Source: Acidobacteriota bacterium
GTDB taxonomy: Bacteria > Acidobacteriota > Terriglobia > Bryobacterales > JACQDG01
Assembly (NCBI GenBank): GCA_016201185.1
Contig: JACQDG010000226.1
Coordinates: 1 to 6,542 of the forward strand
Direction: 5' to 3'
DNA: 6,542 nt
Numbering within the stretch: position 1 is the first letter of the stretch; each line of letters begins with the position of its first letter. Below are positions 1 to 6,502 of this stretch, one piece after another. The notes below the pieces were generated by a model. The model was not told where the DNA came from. It made no database searches and was given only the letters and a program-made list of their open reading frames with translations. The translations under genes were made by a program, and so were the position numbers.

Positions 1-279
1 CTCATTCTCGGACACACGTTCCTTGTGAATATGCGAAGAGCCAGGACCGCCTGGAACAAGGGTCTTGCTGCAGCCCTGATAACCTGGAGTCTCCTGTTCA
101 TGAGCGTCAATGCCATGCGCCTTGCGGCTCCCTCTTTCATGTTCGGCGTGGCGTCGGCCACCTTTTTGCGCAGGTCTGCCATCCGTTTCGTCGCGCTTTC
201 TGAAACATCCCGGACCCTGAGAGGCCAGAAGCGATTCGCTATTGCGAGGGACGTGTTGAGAGGCGACAGCTCCGCGTGA
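1..279 (+). CDS. C-terminal fragment of a polytopic membrane protein, possibly O-antigen polymerase/ligase-like
   Basis: The frame is open from the first base to TGA at 277-279, so this is the last 92 codons of a gene that begins upstream. GTG at 25 and ATG at 31 are probably internal codons. The visible part has two hydrophobic stretches: about residues 21-39 (GLAAALITWSLLFMSVNAM) and 41-56 (LAAPSFMFGVASATFL). They are separated by only a short turn with one Arg. A strongly basic, presumably cytoplasmic tail of about 35 residues follows. Two closing membrane helices with a positive tail fit the end of a multi-span protein. Because glycosyltransferase and decoration genes follow directly, an O-antigen polymerase/ligase (Wzy/WaaL-like) or a flippase is the natural guess. 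No family motif is visible in this tail, so the family call is inference. The stop overlaps the next start by four bases (GTGA), which points to translational coupling. Confidence 0.6.
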   Translation, partial: LILGHTFLVNMRRARTAWNKGLAAALITWSLLFMSVNAMRLAAPSFMFGVASATFLRRSAIRFVALSETSRTLRGQKRFAIARDVLRGDSSA

Positions 280-1406
280 CAGGACGATTCGAGACCGGGA
301 GCGGGGTGGTGAAGGCTGCGAGTGCCTGTGAGTACGAGAGCCCGCCGATCCAGGGGCACCGGCCTCGCTTGGGGTTTATCGGGCCGATGGTTGGCAGGAA
401 TCCGGGTTACGTCACGTCGCAGGGCGAGGTGCTCGCGGCCCTGCTACGGCAAACGGGATACCAGGTCATCGCGGCGTCGGGACACAAGAACCGTTACGTG
501 AGACTGGTTGATATCGCTGGAACCATGGTTCGGCAGAGACGCCGTGTGGACCTGCTCGCCCTGGAGGTTTACAGCGGGCGCAGCTTTGTCGTTGAAGATG
601 TCGCCAGTAGTTTGGGCGCCCTCCATCGGAAGCCGATCATTATGATCCTTCACGGCGGAAACCTCCCGGAATTCATGGCGCGGTTTCCCCGCTGGAGCCG
701 CCGTGTATTGCGTCGCGCCGCTGCGCTGGTAGCGCCCTCCGAGTACCTGGCCCGTGCCGTGGCGTCTTGGGGATTTCCGGCTCGAGTGATTCCCAATGTT
801 GTCGAAGTCGCTCGCTATCCGTATCGGTACCGCCCGAACGTCAGGCCCCGATTGTTCTGGATGCGCAGCTTTCATGCCATCTACAATCCCATGCTTGCCA
901 TTCGCGTACTGGCTCGCCTTCGCTTTCGCTTCTCCGATGCCACGCTGGTGATGGCCGGGCAGGATAAAGGGCTGGAGCGTCAAGTCCAACGCTTCGCCGA
1001 TAAGTTGGGGGTGTCGGAACACGTCCGCTTTCCCGGATTCTTGGATCATGCGGGCAAGACACGGGAAGGAGAGGCAGCCGACATTTTTCTGAACACAACG
1101 AACGTTGACAACATGCCGGTGGCTGTCGTGGAGGCCTGCGCAATGGGGCTTCCGGTGGTGTCCACGGCGGCGGGGGGGGTTCCCGACCTGTTAACAGACG
1201 GCGAAACAGGTCTTTTGGTCCGCCCGGACGATGAGGAAGCCGTGGCCCTGGCGGTAGAGACGCTCGTCAACGACGCCGAGCTGGCGGCTCGACTGTCCGC
1301 CAGCGGCCGGCGTCTGGCCGAGGCGTCCTCCTGGGAACGGGTGCGCCCGCAGTGGGAGCAATTGTTTGCCGAAGTGATGGCGCGTAGGGGAGGAGAAAGG
1401 AAATGA
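276..1406 (+). CDS. Glycosyltransferase family 4 (GT-B fold)
   Basis: This 376-residue protein has the usual length of a GT4 enzyme. These enzymes are retaining and transfer a sugar from a nucleotide donor to a growing, usually lipid-linked, glycan on the cytoplasmic side of the membrane. The N-terminal Rossmann half begins near residue 31 with RLGFIGPMVGRNPGYVTSQG, a glycine-rich acceptor loop. It includes HGGNLP (126-131), APSEYLA (153-159) and VIPNVVE (171-177), which lead into the donor half. The C-terminal half has WMRSFH (195-200), VMAGQDKG (225-232) and the donor-site segment DNMPVAVVEACAMGLPVVS. The classical E-x7-E motif reads D278-x7-E286 here: the second Glu is kept and the first position is Asp. 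No transmembrane segment is evident. GTG 276 overlaps the previous stop as GTGA, with a GAGAGG sequence at 258-263. GTG 306 or 309 are alternative starts, because about 30 residues precede the first conserved strand. Donor and acceptor sugars cannot be read from the sequence. Confidence 0.93.
   Translation: MTGRFETGSGVVKAASACEYESPPIQGHRPRLGFIGPMVGRNPGYVTSQGEVLAALLRQTGYQVIAASGHKNRYVRLVDIAGTMVRQRRRVDLLALEVYSGRSFVVEDVASSLGALHRKPIIMILHGGNLPEFMARFPRWSRRVLRRAAALVAPSEYLARAVASWGFPARVIPNVVEVARYPYRYRPNVRPRLFWMRSFHAIYNPMLAIRVLARLRFRFSDATLVMAGQDKGLERQVQRFADKLGVSEHVRFPGFLDHAGKTREGEAADIFLNTTNVDNMPVAVVEACAMGLPVVSTAAGGVPDLLTDGETGLLVRPDDEEAVALAVETLVNDAELAARLSASGRRLAEASSWERVRPQWEQLFAEVMARRGGERK
1172..1179 (+). 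repeat. G8 homopolymer inside the glycosyltransferase coding region
   Basis: Eight consecutive G residues span the Ala-Gly-Gly-Val codons (residues 299-302) of the conserved donor-site loop STAAGGVPD in the family 4 glycosyltransferase. The reading frame is intact in this sequence. A gain or loss of one G would shift the frame and remove the last ~75 residues. Such tracts can be prone to slippage, but the run is also what GC-rich codon choice gives for Gly-Gly. Confidence 0.6.
1391..1395 (+). promoter_or_regulatory. Shine-Dalgarno-like AGGAG before the asparagine synthetase gene
   Basis: AGGAG is followed by an A-rich stretch. It lies 7 nt before ATG 1403, which overlaps the glycosyltransferase stop as ATGA, but 20 nt before ATG 1416, the start required by the Cys2 nucleophile of the asparagine synthetase. 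ATG 1403 is out of frame and closes after 14 codons at TGA 1445-1447. The site may serve coupled reinitiation at 1416 rather than direct initiation there. Confidence 0.5.
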
Positions 1407-1415
1407 GTGTCATAA

Positions 1416-3272
1416 ATGTGCGGTATTTGTGGTCTGGTACATCCTGATCGCGACTATAAGTTCTCGGAGCAAACCATCACCTCCATGCGTGACCGGCTCG
1501 CTCACCGGGGTCCGGATGACGCGGGAGAGTACATCGGGCCGGGCGTGGCGCTAGGCGCTCGCCGGCTGGCTATTCTGGATCTTTCCGAGCGCGGCCACAT
1601 GCCGATGGGCACGCCGGATGGCCGCTATTGGATCGTCTATAACGGAGAAACCTACAACTACCGCGAGCTGAGAGCGGGCTTGGAAGCGCGTGGCCATCGG
1701 TTTCGGTCGGACACCGACACCGAAGTCGTACTCCACTTGTACGCCGACGAAGGCCCCCGAATGCTGAACCGGCTGAACGGAATGTTTGCCTTTGCTGTCT
1801 GGGACAGCAAGGAACGAACGCTGTTTGCCGCCCGCGATCGGCTGGGGATTAAGCCGTTCTTCTACGCATTCCAGTCGGGAATCTTCCACTTTGCGTCAGA
1901 GGAAAAGGCGCTGTTCGCCGCCGGCGTACCGGCCCGGTTAGACGCCGACTCCTGGGAGGAACTCCTCTGCTTCCGATACGTGGGGGGTGAGAATACTCCG
2001 TTCGTCGGCGTGAAGCGATTGTTGCCCGGACATTACGCCGTATGGAAAGACGGGACATTCCAGGTTCGTAGGTGGTGGAATCTTGCGGAGCGGGCGAGGG
2101 CGCGGAGAGAGAACCTTCCGAAGGACCCGGTGTTATGGTTCCAAGAGACTTTCGAAGATTCGGTCCGCCTGCACCGAATTAGCGACGTGCCCGTCGGCGT
2201 CCTGCTGAGCGGTGGGGTGGATTCGGGCAGTCTGGCGGCCTCGCTTGCCCCCCAAGCAGGTTCGGGCGTGGCGAGCTTTACCGTGCGGTTTGACGAACCG
2301 CGATATGACGAGGGCCTCCTGGCGCGGGCGACGGTACAGCGGTGGGGCCTTGAGCACCATGAGCTGACCGTTTCCCAAAACGAGTTGGACGACCTGCTCT
2401 GGAAAGCTTGCTGGCTCAATGATGAACCTCTTGCCCATGCTAGTGATTGTCACCTCCTGGCAATCGCGACCTACGCCAAGCAGCACGTGACGGTTCTGTT
2501 ATCCGGCGAGGGAAGCGATGAGACGCTGAGTGGGTACGTCCGATACCAGCCATTACAGTACCCGAAACTCGTGGAGGCCGCTCGAAGCGTGCTGCCCCGG
2601 TTGACTTCGTATGCCAACGTCAATGGTCGTTTGAGGAAGCTGGCGAGGTTCGCCAGTTTGGGTTCTTTGGATCGTTTCGTGTTGTTCAACGCATGCGAAA
2701 CGTTGCCTGACGAGTTGCGGGTCCTTGGTATTCGTCCGAAGTCTGAGTTTCCATTCCGGGAACAGGTGTTGGCAGAGGCCCGGTCCATTTACCCCGGCGA
2801 ACCCCTCCGGCAGGCCATGTACAGCGATCAGCATACCTTTCTTTGCTCCTTGCTGGATCGCAACGATCGTATGACTATGGGTGCGTCGATCGAATGCCGC
2901 GTGCCGTTTCTGGACTATCGTCTGGTCGAAGGGGCGGCCGCACTTCCTTCACCTGCGCTGTTTTCCGGCTTGCGCGGCAAAGGACTGCTGAGAAAGTCCT
3001 TTGGACGCCGGCTGCCGGCATCGGTACAGCGGTTTCGAAAATGGGGATTTGGAGTGCCCTGGACAACTTATCTTCGCGGTGTTCCAGTCCTTCACGAAAT
3101 TCTGTCCTGTCTTCCGGAAGCGGAACCGTTTCGGAGTGGACCCTTTGAGCGCAGTGGACTCCGGTCGGTCGTGAGCGGATTTCTCCGAGGCGACAACGTC
3201 CACGAAGCCCTGGTCAGGCAGCTTGCGATGATTCGCGTGTGGTACGCGGCGTATTTCAGCTCCACAAGCTGA
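1416..3272 (+). CDS. asnB: Asparagine synthetase-like glutamine amidotransferase (class II, AsnB family)
   Basis: This 618-residue, full-length two-domain enzyme resembles AsnB. AsnB hydrolyses glutamine, channels the ammonia and amidates an AMP-activated carboxylate; the classical substrate is aspartate. The start is fixed by MCGICG: Cys2 must become the N-terminal nucleophile. In the glutaminase domain LAHRGPDDAGEY (28-39), RRLAILDLS (49-57), YNGETYNYRELR (75-86) and FASEEKALF (159-167) are in order. The synthetase domain has the PP-loop GVLLSGGVDS (261-270), LLSGEGSDETLSGY (361-374), DRNDRMTMGASIECRVPFLD (481-500) and GKGLLRKSF with RKWGFGVPW (521-529, 541-549). All the main catalytic motifs are present, so it should be active. 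YNGETYN and EGSDETLSGY vary slightly from the common NGEIYN and EGADELFGGY. AsnB homologues in glycan loci often amidate sugar carboxyls or other cell-surface carboxyls, so a free-asparagine role is not assured. It starts 9 bp after the preceding stop. Confidence 0.96.
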   Translation: MCGICGLVHPDRDYKFSEQTITSMRDRLAHRGPDDAGEYIGPGVALGARRLAILDLSERGHMPMGTPDGRYWIVYNGETYNYRELRAGLEARGHRFRSDTDTEVVLHLYADEGPRMLNRLNGMFAFAVWDSKERTLFAARDRLGIKPFFYAFQSGIFHFASEEKALFAAGVPARLDADSWEELLCFRYVGGENTPFVGVKRLLPGHYAVWKDGTFQVRRWWNLAERARARRENLPKDPVLWFQETFEDSVRLHRISDVPVGVLLSGGVDSGSLAASLAPQAGSGVASFTVRFDEPRYDEGLLARATVQRWGLEHHELTVSQNELDDLLWKACWLNDEPLAHASDCHLLAIATYAKQHVTVLLSGEGSDETLSGYVRYQPLQYPKLVEAARSVLPRLTSYANVNGRLRKLARFASLGSLDRFVLFNACETLPDELRVLGIRPKSEFPFREQVLAEARSIYPGEPLRQAMYSDQHTFLCSLLDRNDRMTMGASIECRVPFLDYRLVEGAAALPSPALFSGLRGKGLLRKSFGRRLPASVQRFRKWGFGVPWTTYLRGVPVLHEILSCLPEAEPFRSGPFERSGLRSVVSGFLRGDNVHEALVRQLAMIRVWYAAYFSSTS

Positions 3273-4684
3273 ACGAATTGCTCTTACAGCTATACCATCG
3301 CCTGCCGCCCGGGGGACGATCGCTCCTGGCTACCCTTCGTGGTCTTTACCTCCGGGCCTGGCGCTACGGCCCCGAAACAGAACGCCTTGTGGCAGAAGCC
3401 ATCGAGCGCGAGCATTGGAGCGCACCGCAATGGAACGCTTGGCGCCAGGAACGACTCTCTCGAGTCCTGCATCGGGCGGCTACGCGGGTTCCTTACTACC
3501 GGGAACAGTGGGCGGCCCGCCGGCGCAATGGAGATCGTGCTTCCTGGGAGTATCTGGAAAACTGGCCGATTCTCGAAAAGGAGACCCTGAGGACCAACAC
3601 GGCCGCGTTTCTCGCCGACGACTGCCGGGCCGTCTGGATGTTCTACGAGCACACCAGCGGGACCACGGGCAAGCCCCTGGACCTGTGGTGGAGCCGGACC
3701 ACGGTGCGCGAGTGGTACGCGCTTTTCGAAGCGCGGTGGCGCCGGTGGTACGGCGTCTCCTGGCATGACCACTGGGGAATCCTGGGTGGGCAGTTGGTTA
3801 CCCCGGTTTCCCAGCGCCGTCCACCGTTCTGGGTGTGGAACAGGGCTCTTCACCAGCTTTACCTCTCTTCGTTTCATCTGGCGCCGAATCTGATTCCCTA
3901 TTACCTCGATGCGTTGCGCACCTACCGGGTAAAATACCTACTGGGCTACACCTCCTCGCTTGTCGCTTTGGCCGACGAGATCCTCTGTAAGGGCCGAACC
4001 GATCTAAAGATGACCGTGGTGGTTACGAACGCCGAGCCGGTACTGGACTATCAACGCCGCGCGATCGCTGAGGCCTTTCGTTGCCCGGTGAGGGAGACTT
4101 ACGGAATGGCTGAGATCGTCGCCGCTGCGAGCGAGTGCCAGCACGGAGGCCTGCACCTCTGGCCAGAGGTGGGCCTTGTAGAGCTGATGGAAGACAACTC
4201 ACCCGCCCCAGACCACGGAGACCTGGTGGCCACCGGGTTGCTGAATCAAGACATGCCCTTGATTCGGTATCGTGTCGGCGATCGCGCGAGTCGAAACTCA
4301 ATCGAGTCCCTGTGTCCCTGCGGCCGGACGCTCCCACGGATCGCGGCAATTGAAGGACGCGCGGATGACGTCCTCTACACGGCCGACGGGCGCAAGATCG
4401 GGCGTCTGGATCCGGTATTCAAGGCGCAACTGCCGATTCGGCAGGCCCAGATCATTCAGACGCGGCTCGACTGCGTCCGCGTGCGCTACGTTCCTGCCTC
4501 GGATTTCACCCCCACCGCCGCCCGCTCGATCGCGGAGCGAATCCGGTCAAGGATGGGAGAAGTCGAGGTCATCCTGGAGCCCGTGGACCAGATCCCGCGA
4601 GAGCCGAACGGCAAGTTTCGAGCTGTGATCTGTAGCCTTTCCGCCCAGGAGCGACAGATCGCTCAGAGCGTGACCCATGAGTAA
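3239..4684 (+). CDS. PaaK/CapK-like AMP-forming acyl ligase (phenylacetate-CoA ligase family)
   Basis: This protein of up to 481 residues belongs to the ANL adenylate-forming superfamily, in the phenylacetate-CoA ligase/CapK branch found in capsule loci. Such enzymes activate a carboxylic acid with ATP to an acyl-AMP and usually pass it to CoA or another acceptor. Visible motifs are ATRVPYYREQW (81-91), the ATP-binding loop TSGTTGKP (139-146), NAEP (264-267), ETYGMAE (286-292), PLIRYRVGD (340-348), CPCGR (359-363), EGRADDVLY (372-380) and, near the end, NGKFR (457-461) with the catalytic-type Lys459. Cys300, His302, Cys359 and Cys361 could form a metal site, by inference. The start is uncertain. 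GTG 3239 overlaps the preceding gene by 34 bp and has no clear ribosome binding site. TTG 3278, or CTG 3269 overlapping the asnB-like stop as CTGA, would begin closer to the expected family N-terminus (NELLLQLYHRLP). The acid substrate is unknown, and no acyl-carrier protein lies in the window. Confidence 0.92.
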   Translation: MVRGVFQLHKLNELLLQLYHRLPPGGRSLLATLRGLYLRAWRYGPETERLVAEAIEREHWSAPQWNAWRQERLSRVLHRAATRVPYYREQWAARRRNGDRASWEYLENWPILEKETLRTNTAAFLADDCRAVWMFYEHTSGTTGKPLDLWWSRTTVREWYALFEARWRRWYGVSWHDHWGILGGQLVTPVSQRRPPFWVWNRALHQLYLSSFHLAPNLIPYYLDALRTYRVKYLLGYTSSLVALADEILCKGRTDLKMTVVVTNAEPVLDYQRRAIAEAFRCPVRETYGMAEIVAAASECQHGGLHLWPEVGLVELMEDNSPAPDHGDLVATGLLNQDMPLIRYRVGDRASRNSIESLCPCGRTLPRIAAIEGRADDVLYTADGRKIGRLDPVFKAQLPIRQAQIIQTRLDCVRVRYVPASDFTPTAARSIAERIRSRMGEVEVILEPVDQIPREPNGKFRAVICSLSAQERQIAQSVTHE

Positions 4685-5744
4685 GCCGGCGGGCCGCTCC
4701 ATCAGTATCGTGGTGCCATGCCGGAATGAAGCCGGGTGCATCCAGTCTTTTCTCGACTCCGTGCTGCACCAGGATCTCCGAGGCCTGGACTGGGAAATCA
4801 TCATCGCAGACGGCATGAGTGACGACGGCACTCGCGAAGTGCTTGAATCCTACCGAGAGCGGCATCCCCAGGTGCGTATCCTCGACAACCCAGGCAAGAT
4901 CGTCTCCACTGGGTTGAATGCGGCCATCCGCGCCGCGCGAGGCGAAGTTATTGTCCGAATGGATGTGCATACCGAGTACGCGCCGGACTACATCCGGGAG
5001 TGTGTGACCGTCCTACAGGAAACGGGTGTCGACAATGTAGGCGGGCCGTGGATGGCTAAGGGAGCTGGCTACATGAATCGAGCCATCGCGACAGCATTTC
5101 AGTCCCCCCTGGCTACCGGGAGCACACGCGCGCACAACCGGGACTATGCGGGAGAGGTCGATACGGTCTACCTCGGGTGCTGGCGTCGCGATGTATTCAA
5201 CCGGATAGGATACTTCGACGAAGGATTCGTGCGCAATCAGGACGACGAGTTCAACTTTCGCTTGGTCCGGTCGGGTGGAAGAATCTGGCAGTCACCGAGG
5301 ATTATTTCCTGGTATCGGCCGCGGGCTACCCTGTCAGGGCTCTTTCGGCAATATTTGCAGTACGGCTTCTGGAAAGTGGCGATGATTCGGAAACACAGAG
5401 CCCCGGTGCATTGGCGGCACGTGGTGCCCAGTGCTTTTGTTCTCGCCAACCTGCTCTTGCTGTTAGCGACCGTGCGGGATGCAGCTACGGGTTGCGGATC
5501 GATTTTACCCTGGTCGCTCAAGGCGTGGACGGGGTTGGTTGCCGGCTATCTGTTTGCCTCGTGCGGAGCCGCAATTCTCGCGGCGAAGCGGAGTGATTGG
5601 TCCCTCTTGCCAATGCTCCCCGTAATCTTTGCAACTTTTCATCTCTCGTACGGGGTAGGATTCCTGATTGGCCTCCTTTACTGGCCTTTCATAAATTGGA
5701 GACCGGTTCAACCGGGAAAGTTCTTCACCGAGATAACCCGGTAA
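4677..5744 (+). CDS. Glycosyltransferase family 2, ExoA-like, with C-terminal membrane segments
   Basis: This 355-residue protein is an inverting GT-A glycosyltransferase. It resembles the ExoA succinoglycan glucosyltransferase group, which elongates lipid-linked repeat units at the inner membrane. The catalytic domain opens with SISIVVPCRNEAG (8-20), then IIIADGMSDDGT (41-52) for nucleotide binding. RMDVH (94-98) stands at the DxD position, with Asp96 and His98, a D-x-H form known in ExoA-type enzymes. YLGCWRRDVF (165-174) and QDDEFNFRL (188-196) carry the acceptor and catalytic-base region, and RQYLQYGFWK (224-233) replaces the Q-x-x-R-W motif. Hydrophobic segments near 249-267, 281-303 and 311-336 should anchor the C-terminus in the membrane. 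ATG 4677 overlaps the preceding TAA by eight bases (ATGAGTAA), so translation is probably coupled. AGGAGCGA at 4647-4654 is too distant to be an ideal ribosome binding site. Sugar specificity is not readable. Confidence 0.94.
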   Translation: MSKPAGRSISIVVPCRNEAGCIQSFLDSVLHQDLRGLDWEIIIADGMSDDGTREVLESYRERHPQVRILDNPGKIVSTGLNAAIRAARGEVIVRMDVHTEYAPDYIRECVTVLQETGVDNVGGPWMAKGAGYMNRAIATAFQSPLATGSTRAHNRDYAGEVDTVYLGCWRRDVFNRIGYFDEGFVRNQDDEFNFRLVRSGGRIWQSPRIISWYRPRATLSGLFRQYLQYGFWKVAMIRKHRAPVHWRHVVPSAFVLANLLLLLATVRDAATGCGSILPWSLKAWTGLVAGYLFASCGAAILAAKRSDWSLLPMLPVIFATFHLSYGVGFLIGLLYWPFINWRPVQPGKFFTEITR

Positions 5745-5758
5745 TAACACAGTGCCTT

Positions 5759-6502
5759 ATGAGTGCCTCATCCCAGCGGTCGGGCACCCGCCCCGCCCAC
5801 GACCTGGCCGAGACCGAGCGGATCCGACGGGAGTATCAGCGTCGCGCCCGTGAAATCCCGGCCGATTTCTATTCACTCTCCCGGCCGGCTGTCCTCTTTG
5901 GTTACACGCAGCGGATCCGCAAGACAGTGCAGGCGTTAGCCAAGGCCGGGTGCTATCCCCCCGCCACACTGCGAATCTGCGATGTGGGCTGTGGCGCGGG
6001 CCAGTGGCTGGTGGATTTTGTCAATTGGGGCGCCGAACCACGCCGGATCTCTGCCATCGACCTGGACGTACAACGCCTCGGGGTTGCTCGGGAGAGGATT
6101 CCTGGAGCTGACCTCAGGGAAGGCAACGCCACCTGCTTGCCCTGGGAGAATGACTCCTTTGATCTTGTGTTACAGTCTACGGTCTTTACGTCCATCCTCG
6201 ACCTGGAGATGAAAAGGGCCGCCGCCACCGAAATGCTGCGCGTGCTGAAGCCTGGTGGAGTCATCCTCTGGTACGACTTTCGTTACAACAACCCGCGGAA
6301 TCCCAATGTTCGCGGGATTGAGGCTGCGGAGATCCGGTCGTTGTTTCCGGGCTGCCGGGTGGATCTCCGGCGCGTTACCCTGGCACCCCCCATCGCCCGC
6401 CGGCTGGCGCCGGTTTCCTGGATCGGCGCCCTGCTGCTGGAGAAGATCCCGTTCCTGCGGACCCACTACCTGGGCATCATCCGCAAGCCGGAGGGGACAT
6501 GA
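5759..6502 (+). CDS. Class I SAM-dependent methyltransferase
   Basis: This 247-residue protein is a Rossmann-fold methyltransferase of the Methyltransf_11/UbiE-like type. It transfers a methyl group from S-adenosylmethionine to an unknown acceptor. The glycine-rich motif I is ICDVGCGAGQW (73-83), and the acidic end of strand 2 is AIDLD (99-103). ADLREGNATCLPW (117-129) and SFDLVLQSTVFTS (133-145) follow, then EMLRVLKPGGVILWYDF (158-174) with the post-motif III loop. The N-terminus ETERIRREYQRRAREIPADF (18-37) is a helical cap. In this locus a sugar O- or N-methylation, or methyl capping of a chain end, is the likely role; this is inference. ATG 5759 lies 14 bp after the glycosyltransferase stop and has no clear ribosome binding site. 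An open frame reaches back to 5597, but it would overlap the glycosyltransferase by about 150 bp and adds no family sequence, so 5759 is preferred. No membrane segment is seen. Confidence 0.93.
   Translation: MSASSQRSGTRPAHDLAETERIRREYQRRAREIPADFYSLSRPAVLFGYTQRIRKTVQALAKAGCYPPATLRICDVGCGAGQWLVDFVNWGAEPRRISAIDLDVQRLGVARERIPGADLREGNATCLPWENDSFDLVLQSTVFTSILDLEMKRAAATEMLRVLKPGGVILWYDFRYNNPRNPNVRGIEAAEIRSLFPGCRVDLRRVTLAPPIARRLAPVSWIGALLLEKIPFLRTHYLGIIRKPEGT
6490..6496 (+). promoter_or_regulatory. Ribosome binding site for the last gene
   Basis: GGAGGGG lies directly before ATG 6499, with the GGAG core five bases from the start. It supports this start, which overlaps the methyltransferase stop as ATGA. 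It is the best-placed Shine-Dalgarno sequence for a real gene in the window. Confidence 0.7.

Noticed and set aside
25..279. Independent small gene starting at GTG 25
   Set aside because: The frame is open to the window edge, there is no ribosome binding site before GTG 25, and the hydrophobic pattern fits the tail of a larger membrane protein.
444..1049. Minus-strand open frame of 201 codons opposite the family 4 glycosyltransferase
   Set aside because: It lies wholly antisense to a gene with clear GT4 motifs, has low-complexity composition and no recognisable domain, and is typical of GC-rich antisense frames.
1403..1418. Frameshift separating an earlier start at ATG 1403 from the asparagine synthetase
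   Set aside because: Class II amidotransferases need Cys directly after the initiator Met, and ATG 1416 gives MCGICG, so the gene is intact without any correction.
3290..3877. Minus-strand open frame of 195 codons opposite the PaaK-like gene
   Set aside because: It is antisense to the conserved N-terminal half including TSGTTGKP; Pro/Arg/Gly-rich with no family pattern, so a shadow frame.
5703..5715. Inverted repeat CCGGTT-C-AACCGG as a possible terminator or operator
   Set aside because: The one-base loop cannot form a normal hairpin, no T-run follows, and it lies inside the coding end of the family 2 glycosyltransferase.
5597..5758. Possible 54-residue N-terminal extension of the methyltransferase
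   Set aside because: It overlaps the family 2 glycosyltransferase membrane segments in another frame and carries no methyltransferase features; ATG 5759 just after the glycosyltransferase stop is the better start.
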